A DNA stretch of 64,000 nt from Marivirga arenosa (lineage in GTDB: Bacteria; Bacteroidota; Bacteroidia; Cytophagales; Cyclobacteriaceae): NCBI RefSeq assembly GCF_030503875.2, contig NZ_CP129968.2:496001-560000 (forward strand), in the 5' to 3' direction. The position numbers and the translations under genes are program-made. Positions 18,907 through 28,505 of this stretch are shown one piece after another. The notes beneath the pieces are model-generated. The model saw only the letters and a program-made list of their open reading frames with translations. It searched no databases and was not told the origin of the DNA. The stretch's first letter is position 1. Each line of letters begins with the position of its first letter.

Positions 18907-19935
18907 ATGGTTCGTAAAGCCTTTATTATTCTATTTTGTCTTCTTTCTTGCTATTCCAAAAGTATTCTCGCTCAACAGATCTCGGGAAAAGTTTTAGACG
19001 AAAATCAAGAGCCTTTATTAGGGGCATCTGTCTATATAGACGGAACCACCATAGGTGATATTTCTGATATCAAGGGAGAATTTAGTTTCGAAATAGATAA
19101 AGAAATTAATGCAGTACTTATTGTGAGTTTTGTTGGCTATCAAAAAGTTTATATAGAAAATCCAGATACTCAGAAGCCATATTTAATACAACTTGAGCCA
19201 GATGTTTCGGAGATGAAGGAATTAGTAGTATATAATAATCCGTATTCAAGAGAGGAAATGCTGCAGGTTTTTAGAGATGAATTTATTGGAGATCGGAAGT
19301 TACAAAAGACTTGTAAAATTATAAATGAAGAAGACATACGCTTTCGTTATAACCCTCAAACTTTAACTTTTACAGCCCTATCCGAAAAACCGCTTAAAAT
19401 CGAGAATCATTATTTAGGCTACACCATCAATTATGATCTTTTGAAATTTGAATTAATTTTTCAGCGCTTTACTCTAAATACAAATTTTCTGAAAAGTAGT
19501 ACTTATATGGGTACCACTCAATTTTTGCCCATGGAATTGAATAAAAAATATCGAAAAAGAAGGAAGGAGGCCTATGAGAATTCAACTTTACACTTCTTTA
19601 GAGCTTTAAAAGCTAATAATTTAAAAAAGCAAGGCTTTCAATTATATTTTAAAGGTTTTCAAACAAATATTACGCAATTACTGGAGCTACAAAACATTGG
19701 AGTTATGGCTGAGGTAAAAGTAAAACAGAAAGATATTAAGTTTAAACCCAAAAATTTAGTCTCTAGTTTTGAAGTATTATACAAGAAGAATGATCAAACT
19801 TCAATAAGTTTTTATACTGATAATTTTTTAATTGACGGCTATGGATTATACTCTAAATTTGATCAAATAATGTTTTCAGGTGCCATGAGTAAGAAAAAGA
19901 TGGCGATGATCTTACCTGCCGATTATGAATACTAA
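18907..19935 (+). CDS. Exported protein with carboxypeptidase-regulatory-like domain
   Basis: About 342 residues. The start is set at ATG 18907 because it begins a clean signal peptide (MVRKAFIILFCLLSCYSKSI, cleaved near LAQ); an in-frame TTG at 18865 adds 14 unlikely residues. After cleavage comes a CarboxypepD_reg-like beta-sandwich (QISGKVLDENQEPLLGASVY ... SFVGYQK), common at the start of TonB-dependent receptors and anchored proteins. Here no receptor barrel follows; the remaining 220 residues are of unknown function. Probably periplasmic or surface-located. Confidence 0.75.
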   Translation: MVRKAFIILFCLLSCYSKSILAQQISGKVLDENQEPLLGASVYIDGTTIGDISDIKGEFSFEIDKEINAVLIVSFVGYQKVYIENPDTQKPYLIQLEPDVSEMKELVVYNNPYSREEMLQVFRDEFIGDRKLQKTCKIINEEDIRFRYNPQTLTFTALSEKPLKIENHYLGYTINYDLLKFELIFQRFTLNTNFLKSSTYMGTTQFLPMELNKKYRKRRKEAYENSTLHFFRALKANNLKKQGFQLYFKGFQTNITQLLELQNIGVMAEVKVKQKDIKFKPKNLVSSFEVLYKKNDQTSISFYTDNFLIDGYGLYSKFDQIMFSGAMSKKKMAMILPADYEY

Positions 19936-20052
19936 TACGATATAGAAACATTTGTATTGTTTAAATCATCACCTTTAATAATTTAAAACATTCATTGTAA
20001 CATTATAATTCCTTATGCATCTTTAAAGAGAACCCTTATTTATTCTTTATCT

Positions 20053-20571
20053 ATGGTATCAAACATTAAATTGATCTCCACTTCAGGAAAAGGTAATCTT
20101 GCCATTCAAAAAGATGAAAAGCTATTGGCTTCATTGAATTATAAAAGCTGGATGTCGAGAACAGCCAGTTCCGAACTTGATGATCAGTCTATACAAATTA
20201 CCGCACCTTCGATTTGGAAAAGCACCTATTTAATTTCTAAAGCAGGAAAAGAAATAGGAAGCATAAAAATGAACTGGAAAGGAAATCTTGTGATTTCCTA
20301 TTTTTTAGATGATGCTGAGACTTACCAACTACATTTTAAATTAAAGGGGTTTTGGAAACAGCATTATGAATTAACTGATGAAGAGGGGAATATTTTACTA
20401 ATCATCAGATCACAATTCTTGTGGAGAAAGTTTAAATATGAATATCCTGTTACAGATATACATGATAAGCTAAAAGGAAATCAATTAATTGAAATACTAC
20501 TATTTTGTGCTTATTGTATAAACCTAATTCAAAATATGCAAAGCGCAGCTGCTTCTGGAGCAGCTGGCTAA
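20053..20571 (+). CDS. Hypothetical protein, 172 residues
   Basis: I do not recognise this protein. It is beta-rich with several Trp residues (SWMSRTAS, APSIWKSTYL, MNWKGNL, GFWKQHYEL, FLWRKFKYEY), a strand pattern that recalls LURP-one/tubby-type folds, though the match is weak. A hydrophobic segment occurs near 145-162 (LIEILLFCAYCINLIQNMQS) followed by a small-residue tail AAASGAAG, so it may be membrane-associated at its C-terminus. It ends nine bases from the convergent peroxidase gene. Confidence 0.6.
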   Translation: MVSNIKLISTSGKGNLAIQKDEKLLASLNYKSWMSRTASSELDDQSIQITAPSIWKSTYLISKAGKEIGSIKMNWKGNLVISYFLDDAETYQLHFKLKGFWKQHYELTDEEGNILLIIRSQFLWRKFKYEYPVTDIHDKLKGNQLIEILLFCAYCINLIQNMQSAAASGAAG

Positions 20572-20579
20572 TATTGGAA

Positions 20580-22409
20580 TTAATTTAAGGATGATAATGA
20601 AATATTCGTAGTTGTGTCTGGCTTTTTTTCTGGAGTCGAATTTAGTGTTTCAAGGAATGCGATCAGCGCTTCCTTTTCTTTCGAATTCAAGGACAAAGAA
20701 TCAAATGGTAAAGTTTGGTGCTCAACTGCAAGCCCAAGCCCCTTACCTCCGCCTCTATTATAAAAATCAATTACTTCATCCAAAGAATTATATATACCAT
20801 TATGCATATAGGGAGCTGTTAATGCACTGTTACGAACAGTAGGTGTTCTAAACATTCCTTTGTGAATATCGACTTCATAAAATGTATAAAATCCCAGATC
20901 TAGCGTGTCCAATTGATCGTTTGTGGCAACCAAAGGCACTCCAATAACTTCCTTTTCAGTATGTTTATAAAAGGGTGGCAGAGTTCCATTCATCAGAGGA
21001 ATAAAATGACAGGATCCACAAAGTGCTTTTCCCATATAAAGTTGTAAGCCTTTTTTCTCAAGTTCAGTAAATGATGTTTCTTCTTTACGCATATTTCTAT
21101 CAAATTTGCTATCGAAAGCCTGTAAGCTGGCAACATATTGTGCTAAGCTTTTAATTAGTTGATTTACAGATTTTGGTTTCCCACCATAGGCTTTCTTAAA
21201 TAATTTATCATACTCTGCATCTAAAAGCAGTTCCTCAGGAATATTATTCATAGATCGATTGAATTCATCGTGAGCATTAAACACTTCCCTGATTTGGCTC
21301 TCTATAGTTCCTGACCGGCCATCCCAAAAAAAACTTTTGTTGAAAATTGTATTTATTAAGGTTGGGGCATTTCGCTTTAACGGTTTCCCTGAAGCTCCCA
21401 AAGAGGTTGGTAAAGCATCAGAAAAGGCTTCTTTTTTCTGATGGCAACTAGAACAAGATAAAGAATTTGATAAGGATAACCTTTTATCATTAAACAATTT
21501 TTCACCCAGCAACAAGTCTTCTTTATCCCCAAGACCAGTAGAAGGATTTACAAAGAAAGAGGTGTTAAATGCATCTTTTTCAAAAAATGTAGTGGAATTG
21601 AAATTCAAGGCTTTATTGGTGGAAGGTTCCCAAAGATTAGTGCTATTTCTTAACGCAACCCAGCTTTTAGTAAGCGGATTGAAATAATCCCTTATGTATC
21701 TATAGTAGTCAAATTCGTCAAAAGCTGAAGACTTATTTAAGTAATCGATATTGCGATTCAAGTAGGTGATAAAATTATCATATATATCTTGATTATGATC
21801 ATTTACAACAGTTCCGATAGTCAAACGAACAGTAGTTTTAATAGAATGAAGGCTAGCAGCAGACTCTTCAAACCCCCAATGGCTGATAGGAGTATCAAAA
21901 TGAGTGATACCAAAGCTCAAAATTCGAAGAAATTGCTCGTGTAGAGCAATGAAATAACGCTCTGGGCTTAGGTTTCTTTCCTTAATACCAGCAAGTAAAT
22001 TATTTAAATAGCCAATCGTTCTTTCAATTTGATACTCTAGTAATTTCCGGTTTTGGAAATCTTCAAATAGGGTTTCTTCAATGGCTTGTAAGCCAATAGG
22101 GTCTAATATTTTTAAATTATCTTCTTTGAAAATGGGTAAAGCTGGTCCGTTTACCTTACTCCCTACTTCAGGGTTAATATGAGCTGCATAGGACTCTGCT
22201 TTTTTAAAATTTAAACGAATATCTTTTAAACTTTGAATAGCATGAGCTTGATTCATTTTAGTGTTGAGATGCTCCAAAGAATCAATTGCTTTCTTTAAAG
22301 CGGTTTGATAATAATCCTGACTTAAATTCCAATTGATTTGCTGAGGCTCACTTGTGTTTTTGCATGTAGCAAAAATTATGAGAAAAAGAAGAGGTAAATA
22401 CGTACGCAT
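20580..22409 (-). CDS. Di-haem cytochrome c peroxidase/MauG-like lipoprotein
   Basis: A 609-residue lipoprotein (lipobox Cys in LIIFATCKN). The N-terminal 230 residues are helical and resemble the imelysin-like extension found on some Bacteroidetes peroxidases. The C-terminal half is a di-haem peroxidase with two CxxCH sites, CSSCH near 319-323 and CGSCH near 463-467, and RNAPTLINTIFNKSFFWDGR plus FRTPTVRNSALTAPYMHNG, all typical of the CCP/MauG family. It would reduce peroxide or oxidise a protein/metal substrate in the periplasm. It follows the PhoX-like gene by 69 bp on the same strand, so they are likely one operon. Confidence 0.88.
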   Translation of the reverse strand: MRTYLPLLFLIIFATCKNTSEPQQINWNLSQDYYQTALKKAIDSLEHLNTKMNQAHAIQSLKDIRLNFKKAESYAAHINPEVGSKVNGPALPIFKEDNLKILDPIGLQAIEETLFEDFQNRKLLEYQIERTIGYLNNLLAGIKERNLSPERYFIALHEQFLRILSFGITHFDTPISHWGFEESAASLHSIKTTVRLTIGTVVNDHNQDIYDNFITYLNRNIDYLNKSSAFDEFDYYRYIRDYFNPLTKSWVALRNSTNLWEPSTNKALNFNSTTFFEKDAFNTSFFVNPSTGLGDKEDLLLGEKLFNDKRLSLSNSLSCSSCHQKKEAFSDALPTSLGASGKPLKRNAPTLINTIFNKSFFWDGRSGTIESQIREVFNAHDEFNRSMNNIPEELLLDAEYDKLFKKAYGGKPKSVNQLIKSLAQYVASLQAFDSKFDRNMRKEETSFTELEKKGLQLYMGKALCGSCHFIPLMNGTLPPFYKHTEKEVIGVPLVATNDQLDTLDLGFYTFYEVDIHKGMFRTPTVRNSALTAPYMHNGIYNSLDEVIDFYNRGGGKGLGLAVEHQTLPFDSLSLNSKEKEALIAFLETLNSTPEKKPDTTTNISLSSLN

Positions 22410-22478
22410 GTTGAAATAGGTTAAAATTAAAACAGCACCCCATTAATTAGAGTGCTGAATTTTGAAAACTTGAATTAA

Positions 22479-24029
22479 TTATCTTGGAAGCCCGTATAGA
22501 ATTACGATCTGCGATCCTTGATCATCTTCCCTTGATCCGTTTGAATTGCCTTCGTTATTGTGGCCATCAACGCCTTTAAATGCATCATCTTCCCAGTAAT
22601 GTGGCTGAACAGCCAGCATAAAAGTATTGGGAACCCCAATTTTATCAGAGATGTCAATTAATGCTCCAAATTCACCAGAATTTGAAATGTTTTTATCTCT
22701 TGATAAGTCAGCTCTTTCCACTAATTCCAAAACTACTCTAGGATTATTCCCATTTAAATCAGATTGGTAGATGTAGGCAGAGTGATTTCTCGAAAATGAA
22801 TTTGGGTCTTCTTGAGTATATATGAAATTTTCTGTGACACAAATGTTATCAGGACTTTGTAATAAAGAAAGGTTTCCGTCCATATTATTGGTATCTGTGT
22901 TTCCACTAATAATTTGTGTCAGTTTACCATTTAATGGAGAAGCTTCGTCCAATTCTAATTTATATACAGTACCCCAATCATTGTATGTCCCTCTGCCAGG
23001 TCCTCGGCCTGTAACAGCGAAGTAAACATTTCTACCCGCAGCGTCAGATCCTTTTCCATAATCTACATCCTCTACTCTCATAAATTGAAATGCATTTGCA
23101 GCTATAGAAGCATCTTCCATCTCATTTTTCGTCATCTCTTTTCCTCCTTCAATTTTAACAAACTCAACATCATAAGTTTCTCCAAATGCAATTTCTCCTT
23201 CATTTACCATTCTGCTGGAGTCTTTCATTTTTAATACATAAATGTCTCCATTCTCTAAATCAGCATCTCCATTCTCTGAAAAATATAAGCTTACTTGTCC
23301 TTCAGAATCTGAAGAATCATCATCTCCACCAATAATAACTGTTTTACCTGCGTAGGTATTTTTGGGTAAAGGAACTGCATTTTCCCATGAGAATTCTCCT
23401 AATGCATCCAAGCCAAAATCAGCAGTCGGGTTAGGAGTCATATAAGGGTCAATTCCTTTAACATCATAATTAAAGCTTTCTGATGCAGATAAGAATAAGT
23501 CCTGACTGCCTCCGTGAATTTCAGATTCCCACATGGTACCAGAACATTGTCTGGCTAAATCAGCTACACCTGAATTCAGCATATAATCACCTTGGATCGG
23601 TTTGAAGTTTTTATCAAGGAATACCCTTGCTACCGAATAGTGATCTTCACAGTTCACCATAAAAACATATTCGTCTCCATTTTTTAGTAAACCAGCGCCA
23701 TCAGCAGATCCGCCTAAACGGAATAAATCACCATTTCTATTCTCCAAGGTATCGGAAGAACTCAATAAGGAATATGCTTTAACAAAGTTAAACTGTGGAG
23801 ATACGGCCACTAGAGGTTCTAAATTTGAACGATTTGTAAAGAATACTGAGTCTCCTACATTGTTAATAATGATAGTAGTGTCAAATGTATTAGTAACTGT
23901 AATGGTTGTGTCACGATAAATAACTTCAGTTACTTCTGTAATTTCATCTCCACAGCTTGTAAATGTTGCTATTGAAACAAGCGTTCCGATTAAATAAAGG
24001 GGTAAATCTTTTAGTTTCATTTTTTTCAT
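22479..24029 (-). CDS. PhoX-like (DUF839-type) lipoprotein
   Basis: A 516-residue predicted lipoprotein (Cys in ATFTSCGDE). Motifs of the PhoX/DUF839 phosphatase-like beta-propeller family are visible: GDLFRLGGSADGAGLLKNG, FLSASESFNYDVKGIDPY, FAVTGRGPGRGTYNDWGTVY and LLQSPDNICVTENFIYTQED. It may be a calcium/iron-dependent phosphatase, but catalytic residues were not checked one by one. Two ATG codons (24029 and 24020) are possible starts. Co-directional with the di-haem peroxidase downstream. A TAnnTTTG box lies upstream at 24052-24059. Confidence 0.72.
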   Translation of the reverse strand: MKKMKLKDLPLYLIGTLVSIATFTSCGDEITEVTEVIYRDTTITVTNTFDTTIIINNVGDSVFFTNRSNLEPLVAVSPQFNFVKAYSLLSSSDTLENRNGDLFRLGGSADGAGLLKNGDEYVFMVNCEDHYSVARVFLDKNFKPIQGDYMLNSGVADLARQCSGTMWESEIHGGSQDLFLSASESFNYDVKGIDPYMTPNPTADFGLDALGEFSWENAVPLPKNTYAGKTVIIGGDDDSSDSEGQVSLYFSENGDADLENGDIYVLKMKDSSRMVNEGEIAFGETYDVEFVKIEGGKEMTKNEMEDASIAANAFQFMRVEDVDYGKGSDAAGRNVYFAVTGRGPGRGTYNDWGTVYKLELDEASPLNGKLTQIISGNTDTNNMDGNLSLLQSPDNICVTENFIYTQEDPNSFSRNHSAYIYQSDLNGNNPRVVLELVERADLSRDKNISNSGEFGALIDISDKIGVPNTFMLAVQPHYWEDDAFKGVDGHNNEGNSNGSREDDQGSQIVILYGLPR

Positions 24030-24051
24030 TTTATGGGTTTAATTATGAAAT

Positions 24052-24059
24052 CAAAAGTA
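24052..24059 (-). promoter_or_regulatory. Putative -7 element for the PhoX-like gene
   Basis: On the minus strand this reads TACTTTTG, matching the Bacteroidetes TAnnTTTG box, 22 bp before the start codon. I do not see a convincing -33 TTG at the right distance. Confidence 0.35.
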
Positions 24060-24630
24060 CTTGAAGCGGAAAAAAGGAAGAATATTATTGTATTAAGCTT
24101 CGCTCAACAATTGGTTAACAATAAATTTTGAGTTAATACAAATTGGTAATCTTAAATTTAAATTTTATTTAATTTGAAATTTAGGCTTAATAAAAGAGGT
24201 GGCTTAATAGCTAATTATATTGAATGCTTAGGATTTCTGTAATGTTAAAATAATGTTTATTGCTTATGCTTTTTAAGACTATGCTACTAATGGAATTTTG
24301 GAAAAAACCTGTTCGTAAAACAAAGCTATTTTATTTTGCTGTATTAGCTGGAACTTAACTTTCGGGAAAGACTTCAAGCCATTCTTCCTTTAATTGAAGG
24401 GCCTAAAGAGAAAGAAGTGGTACAAAACAACATCAAAACAAAAAACTAAATTTAAGCCCAGCCCAGTCTACAAAGCTAAATGCTATCATCAAGAAGTTTA
24501 GTATGGATTGAATAAAGCTTAACGTCTTTTAATCAAGGTTTGTCTTATATCAAATTCAAATTTCAAAGTTACTTTATGGAATTTGAAATCCTGAAGCCTT
24601 ATTTAATTTGTAATTAGGCCAAATGACAAA
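24060..24630. other. Gene-poor AT-rich gap with a possible gene remnant
   Basis: About 570 bp without an intact gene. On the plus strand a short frame (MEFWKKPVRKTKLFYFAVLA from 24290) stops at 24356-24358, and another frame right after reads NFRERLQAILPLIEGPKEKE to a stop near 24450. They could be two halves of a frame-shifted small gene, but I do not recognise the family. The rest shows nothing beyond AT-rich sequence. Confidence 0.3.
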
Positions 24631-24663
24631 GTGAAAATTTCTATTTTTACCAATAGATTATTA

Positions 24664-25785
24664 ATGCGCTTTAAGTTTATAGCACTATTGATTAGTATAG
24701 AATTTATTTCAAGTTTAGGACAGATTATTGTTTTTATGATGCTTCTCTTTGCGGTTTTTTTGTTTACCGTCAAGAGCAAAAATCAATTAGCTAATCGTAT
24801 CTTTTCTATATTTCTTCTGATCACAGCCTTTGATTTATCCGGCTTATTCCTTGGTGAATTCATAAGGACACATTTTAACTTTGCGATTCTGAAAACTTCC
24901 TCTGTTCTATTACAAATGCCACTTTTCTATTTGTATGTGCTAGCTGTTTGTTATTCAGATTTTAAATTAAACAGCAAACATGCTTTGCATGCTCTAATGT
25001 TTTTTTTCTTTGTTTATATCTTTAAGATATCTTCCTTTTCTGAGCAGAGCCTTTTCTATTTTAGAATTGTAGGCGAGCTACAATATTTCGCTTATATCAT
25101 ATTAATTTTCTATTCTTTGAGTAAATACAGAACTATCTACTTGGAAAATTACGCTAAAGCCGATCGTTCCGCTTATAAATGGTTATTCCAAATTACACTT
25201 TATTTTTGTTTTGCACATCTTTTTGTTTTACTAAAAACAGGAGCTTTAATGAGTGGAATAGGCGAAAGCTATCTGAAATTGCTATACCTCTTCATCTCTA
25301 GTTCAGCTCTAATAATTATTTGTTGGTTTGTGTTAAAAGCTTTATACAACCCACATCTTTTTACGGGCATTAAAAGCGAACTAGAACCTTTAAAAGCAAA
25401 ATTGGATAATAAGGAACTTGTTGCTGAAAGAGATATGGATACGCTTTCTGCTATTGAAAGTCTTGCTTATTTCATGGAAAGAAAAAAACCATATCTCGAT
25501 TACGAACTCACCCTGGAAAAACTAGCAAATCAATTGAAAATGGAGGAAAAGGATTTATCCATTTTGATTAACCACCATTTGGGGAAACATTTCTTCGATT
25601 TTATAAATGAGTATCGGATTGAAGAAGCTAAGAAGATTCTTAGAAATCCAGAAAATAAAAAGCTTACAATACTCGAAGTTCTCTATCAAGTTGGCTTCAA
25701 TTCAAAATCGTCTTTTTATACGGCTTTCAAAAAAATCACGGATCAAACTCCGACTGCCTACAGAAAATCCGCTCTTGCGGAATAA
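24664..25785 (+). CDS. Membrane-anchored AraC family transcriptional regulator
   Basis: About 373 residues. Six or seven transmembrane helices fill residues 8-230 (for example SSLGQIIVFMMLLFAVFLFT), and an AraC-type helix-turn-helix domain occupies the last 100 residues (LTLEKLANQLKMEEKDLSIL, DFINEYRIEEAKKIL, VLYQVGFNSKSSFYTAFKK, TPTAYRK). Such fused sensor-regulators are common in Cytophagales and are thought to respond to envelope signals. The start is uncertain: ATG 24664 is used here, but a GTG at 24631 would add 11 residues. It precedes the serine-hydrolase gene, which may be its target. Confidence 0.85.
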   Translation: MRFKFIALLISIEFISSLGQIIVFMMLLFAVFLFTVKSKNQLANRIFSIFLLITAFDLSGLFLGEFIRTHFNFAILKTSSVLLQMPLFYLYVLAVCYSDFKLNSKHALHALMFFFFVYIFKISSFSEQSLFYFRIVGELQYFAYIILIFYSLSKYRTIYLENYAKADRSAYKWLFQITLYFCFAHLFVLLKTGALMSGIGESYLKLLYLFISSSALIIICWFVLKALYNPHLFTGIKSELEPLKAKLDNKELVAERDMDTLSAIESLAYFMERKKPYLDYELTLEKLANQLKMEEKDLSILINHHLGKHFFDFINEYRIEEAKKILRNPENKKLTILEVLYQVGFNSKSSFYTAFKKITDQTPTAYRKSALAE

Positions 25786-25812
25786 AAAGCTATTTAAACA
25801 GTGTTTTTAATT

Positions 25813-25838
25813 AGTCCGACTTTTTTAATCGGACTTTT
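25813..25838 (+). terminator. Terminator after the AraC-type regulator gene
   Basis: AGTCCGA and TCGGACT form a 7-bp stem around a T-rich loop and are followed by TTT. It lies in the gap between the regulator and the serine-hydrolase promoter. Confidence 0.7.
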
Positions 25839-25855
25839 AAGCAAAAAACGATCGC

Positions 25856-25863
25856 TAGGTTTG
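25856..25863 (+). promoter_or_regulatory. Putative -7 element for the serine hydrolase gene
   Basis: TAGGTTTG matches TAnnTTTG. A TTTT tract 17 bp upstream could be a weak -33. Transcription would start near 25869, downstream of the GTG at 25801, which supports the start codon at 25888. Confidence 0.5.
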
Positions 25864-25887
25864 GGTAAAATTAAATATTCAAACATA

Positions 25888-27549
25888 ATGAAACGATCAC
25901 TTCTTAGCCTTTTATTAGTAAGCTTTTTAGGTCAAGCGCTTTTTGCACAAAATCTATATCAAGAGCATTTTCCTAAGGTAGATTCTATCTTAAATCATCA
26001 TTATAACAAAAATACACCTGGCATAGCTCTTAGCATAATATCAACTGGAAAAACTATTTACCAGAACGCGATAGGAATGGCTGATATGGAAAATGAGATT
26101 GCTATTAGTGATTCCACCTCCTTTCATATTGCCTCTGTTTCTAAACAATTCACCGCCTATTTGGCGCTTTTGCTGGAAGAAGAAGGGAAGCTATCTATGG
26201 AAGATGATATCCGAAAATACCTACCAGAATTAGAAGCTCTTCCCTACAAAATTTCCTTATATCAATTGGCAAACCACACTCATGGATTGCCTAATCTTTC
26301 TGAGCTCGTCCACCTTAAGGGAATTGGATCTCAAAATATAATGACCCATCAGCAAGTAATTAAGATGCTCTTGAACATTAGAATTGTCAATTTCAAAGCA
26401 GGTGAACAATATCAATATAATAATACTGGTTTTGCTTTACTGGCAGAAATAATAGAAAGGGTGGAAGGATTGCCTTTTCAGCAAGTCTTGAAAGAAAGGA
26501 TTTTCAATCCAGAAGGGATGAATGCTAGTCAGGCCATTGATGATCCAGCTTTGATTGTTAAAAATAGAGCACGTTCCTATATGTTAGTAGAAGACGGTTA
26601 TCAGAATAATGAGTTAAACTTAATGACCAACGGTTCATCGGGAATTCGAACAACCATTGCTGACTTAAGTAATTGGGCAATAAAGTTCCAGCAGCCAGAT
26701 CCGAAGGCACAGGCAATATTTCAAAAAATGCAAAAGCCTTCTCAACTTAATTCGGGTCAAAGCATATCTTATGGATTGGGGCTAGAGACTAAAAAGTATA
26801 AAGGATTAGAAGTTGTTTTCCATGGTGGTGGAGATGTCGGATATCGTTCCTATATCTTGCATATTCCAGCATATCAGCTTTCGCTTGTCTTGCTTAGCAA
26901 TACTGATGACTTTGCTCCTCTGCTTGTATATGATATAATTGATCTTTTCTTAAAGGATGTATTAAAAGAACCCACAAAACCAGAAAAGACTCATTACAGC
27001 AGCAAAGAATTAAAAACCTTTGAAGGGACTTATCAAATGTTTCCAGGTAATTATTTTAATATAATTGCAAAAAATGACACGCTCTATTTTCAGAACTATG
27101 GAACTAAGGATATAGCTCCACTTCCTATCATAGGTGATGATGAGTTTCTATTTCCGTATATACCAACTACGAAATTCTCTTTTTATGAAAATGGTTTCAT
27201 TTTCAATATAGCAGATTTCAAGTATGACTGTAAGAAAGTACAATTAGAAACTGTAAAGGCTGAGGAGATTGATCTTTCAGAATATATTGGCATTTATAAA
27301 AACGAAGAATTTAATGTGTTCTTTGAACTGCTAATTGAAGATAAAGAATTAAAGGCAAGACATATGCGAATGGAAGATATTAGTCTTCACCCAATTGAGG
27401 ATGATAGTTTCTTTTCTAGAAGGTCTTTTTTCGGGAAGCTGGATTTTGATAGAGATAAAGAAGGGAAGATTATTGCTTTTAGAGTATCGGGGCAGAATTT
27501 AATGAATATTGAGTTTTTTAAATTAGGTTGTTTTCAATCTTCAAAATAA
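25888..27549 (+). CDS. Exported serine hydrolase of the beta-lactamase/PBP superfamily
   Basis: About 553 residues. I start it at ATG 25888 because it opens a signal peptide (MKRSLLSLLLVSFLGQALFA); the longer frame from GTG 25801 begins inside a terminator hairpin. Class C-type motifs: SVSK (catalytic S83, K86), YNN in QYQYNNTGFALL and HGGGDVGYRS. A C-terminal region of about 170 residues after the catalytic domain is beta-rich (YQMFPGNYFNIIAKND) as in other Bacteroidetes serine hydrolases. Likely a periplasmic D-aminopeptidase/esterase-type enzyme rather than an antibiotic-resistance enzyme; the substrate is unknown. Confidence 0.87.
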   Translation: MKRSLLSLLLVSFLGQALFAQNLYQEHFPKVDSILNHHYNKNTPGIALSIISTGKTIYQNAIGMADMENEIAISDSTSFHIASVSKQFTAYLALLLEEEGKLSMEDDIRKYLPELEALPYKISLYQLANHTHGLPNLSELVHLKGIGSQNIMTHQQVIKMLLNIRIVNFKAGEQYQYNNTGFALLAEIIERVEGLPFQQVLKERIFNPEGMNASQAIDDPALIVKNRARSYMLVEDGYQNNELNLMTNGSSGIRTTIADLSNWAIKFQQPDPKAQAIFQKMQKPSQLNSGQSISYGLGLETKKYKGLEVVFHGGGDVGYRSYILHIPAYQLSLVLLSNTDDFAPLLVYDIIDLFLKDVLKEPTKPEKTHYSSKELKTFEGTYQMFPGNYFNIIAKNDTLYFQNYGTKDIAPLPIIGDDEFLFPYIPTTKFSFYENGFIFNIADFKYDCKKVQLETVKAEEIDLSEYIGIYKNEEFNVFFELLIEDKELKARHMRMEDISLHPIEDDSFFSRRSFFGKLDFDRDKEGKIIAFRVSGQNLMNIEFFKLGCFQSSK

Positions 27550-27718
27550 ATCATGACACGGTTTGATTATTAAAAATGCTTGAATTCATATACACTGTTT
27601 TCTATGATTATCGAAGCGAACCTAAATATTTTTATATTTAATATATTAGATCATCAGAAACCAAAACCTTAATCTCTATAACTCAAAAAAATAGAGTTCA
27701 GAAATATTAAAAATTTAC

Positions 27719-28339
27719 ATGATTTACACTCTAATTCTGTTTATAACTTTATCATTTCAAAAAATTACCCCATCAGCAACAGTAAAAGTAGGTGATTATT
27801 ATGTCGATAAAACTGAAGCTACTAATTTACATTGGCTAGAATATCAATATTATCTAAAACAAGAACTTGATCCTTTCGAATATTGGAAAATAAATCCCGA
27901 TAGTTCAAATACCTGATATAAAATAAAAGGCTGTAGATACGAACCTATCACATTGGTTACCCATGAACAAGCAGTTGCCTATTGTCAATGGCGTTTAGAA
28001 GTGGTAAGTAAAAAACTTGGAATTATTGTTAATTATCGATTACCAACTGTTAAAGAATGTGAAGAAATTGCACAGGTATTACTGAGAGAAAATGAAATAA
28101 AGATTAGTAGAACTTTAAAATAATTAAAGAAAGCTGCTTCTGAAAAATATTATCTACAAAGCAGAGAGAATATCAAAAATCAAGTTTATGATGATTTCTC
28201 TAATGTTTCAGAAATGACTGCTAAAGAAGGTATCGCCAAGGGGGGTAATAATGGAGAATTGTTGGAAAATGGAAATTTAAAAGAAAGTATTAAATATTCT
28301 TCACCCAGTCCTTATTTAGGTTTTAGATGTATAGCTTAA
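27719..28339 (+). pseudogene. SUMF1/formylglycine-generating-enzyme-like gene with two in-frame stops
   Basis: A single frame of 206 codons, ending at TAA 28337-28339, is interrupted by TGA at 27914-27916 (codon 66) and TAA at 28121-28123 (codon 135). All pieces stay in register. They show SUMF1/FGE-sulfatase landmarks in order: YYVDKTEATNLHWLEYQYYL, PITLVTHEQAVAYCQWR, VNYRLPTVKECEE, NVSEMTAKEGIAKGG and LGFRCIA. A leader-like N-terminus (MIYTLILFITLSFQ) remains. No frameshift is present, so decay looks recent. The TGA could derive from a Trp codon. An intact copy is not seen in the window. Confidence 0.75.
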
Positions 28340-28419
28340 TATGTAGAACCAAAGGATGATTAAACTTTAGCTTGATTTTCAGATTTTAAAAAGATTTTGG
28401 AATCAATCCGCGATAAACT

Positions 28420-28448
28420 TTTGATAAGTCATAGGTTTCGTAACTTTG
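28420..28448 (+). promoter_or_regulatory. Bacteroidetes-type promoter of the TPR gene
   Basis: TTTG at 28420-28423, 17 bp, then TAACTTTG at 28441-28448, an exact match to TAnnTTTG at accepted spacing. Predicted transcription start near 28454, which supports ATG 28506 rather than TTG 28482 as the start codon. Confidence 0.7.
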
Positions 28449-28505
28449 TACTCTCATAGACGAAACACTATACAGTCTTAATTGAATCAAAAGGTTAATA
28501 ATATA

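Noticed and set aside
25801..25887. GTG start for the serine hydrolase
   Set aside because: The leading region contains a terminator hairpin and the promoter box; the signal peptide starts at ATG 25888.
27914..27916. TGA read as selenocysteine in the SUMF1-like gene
   Set aside because: A second in-frame stop (TAA at 28121-28123) occurs downstream, no selenocysteine insertion element was seen, and the family has no Sec at this site.
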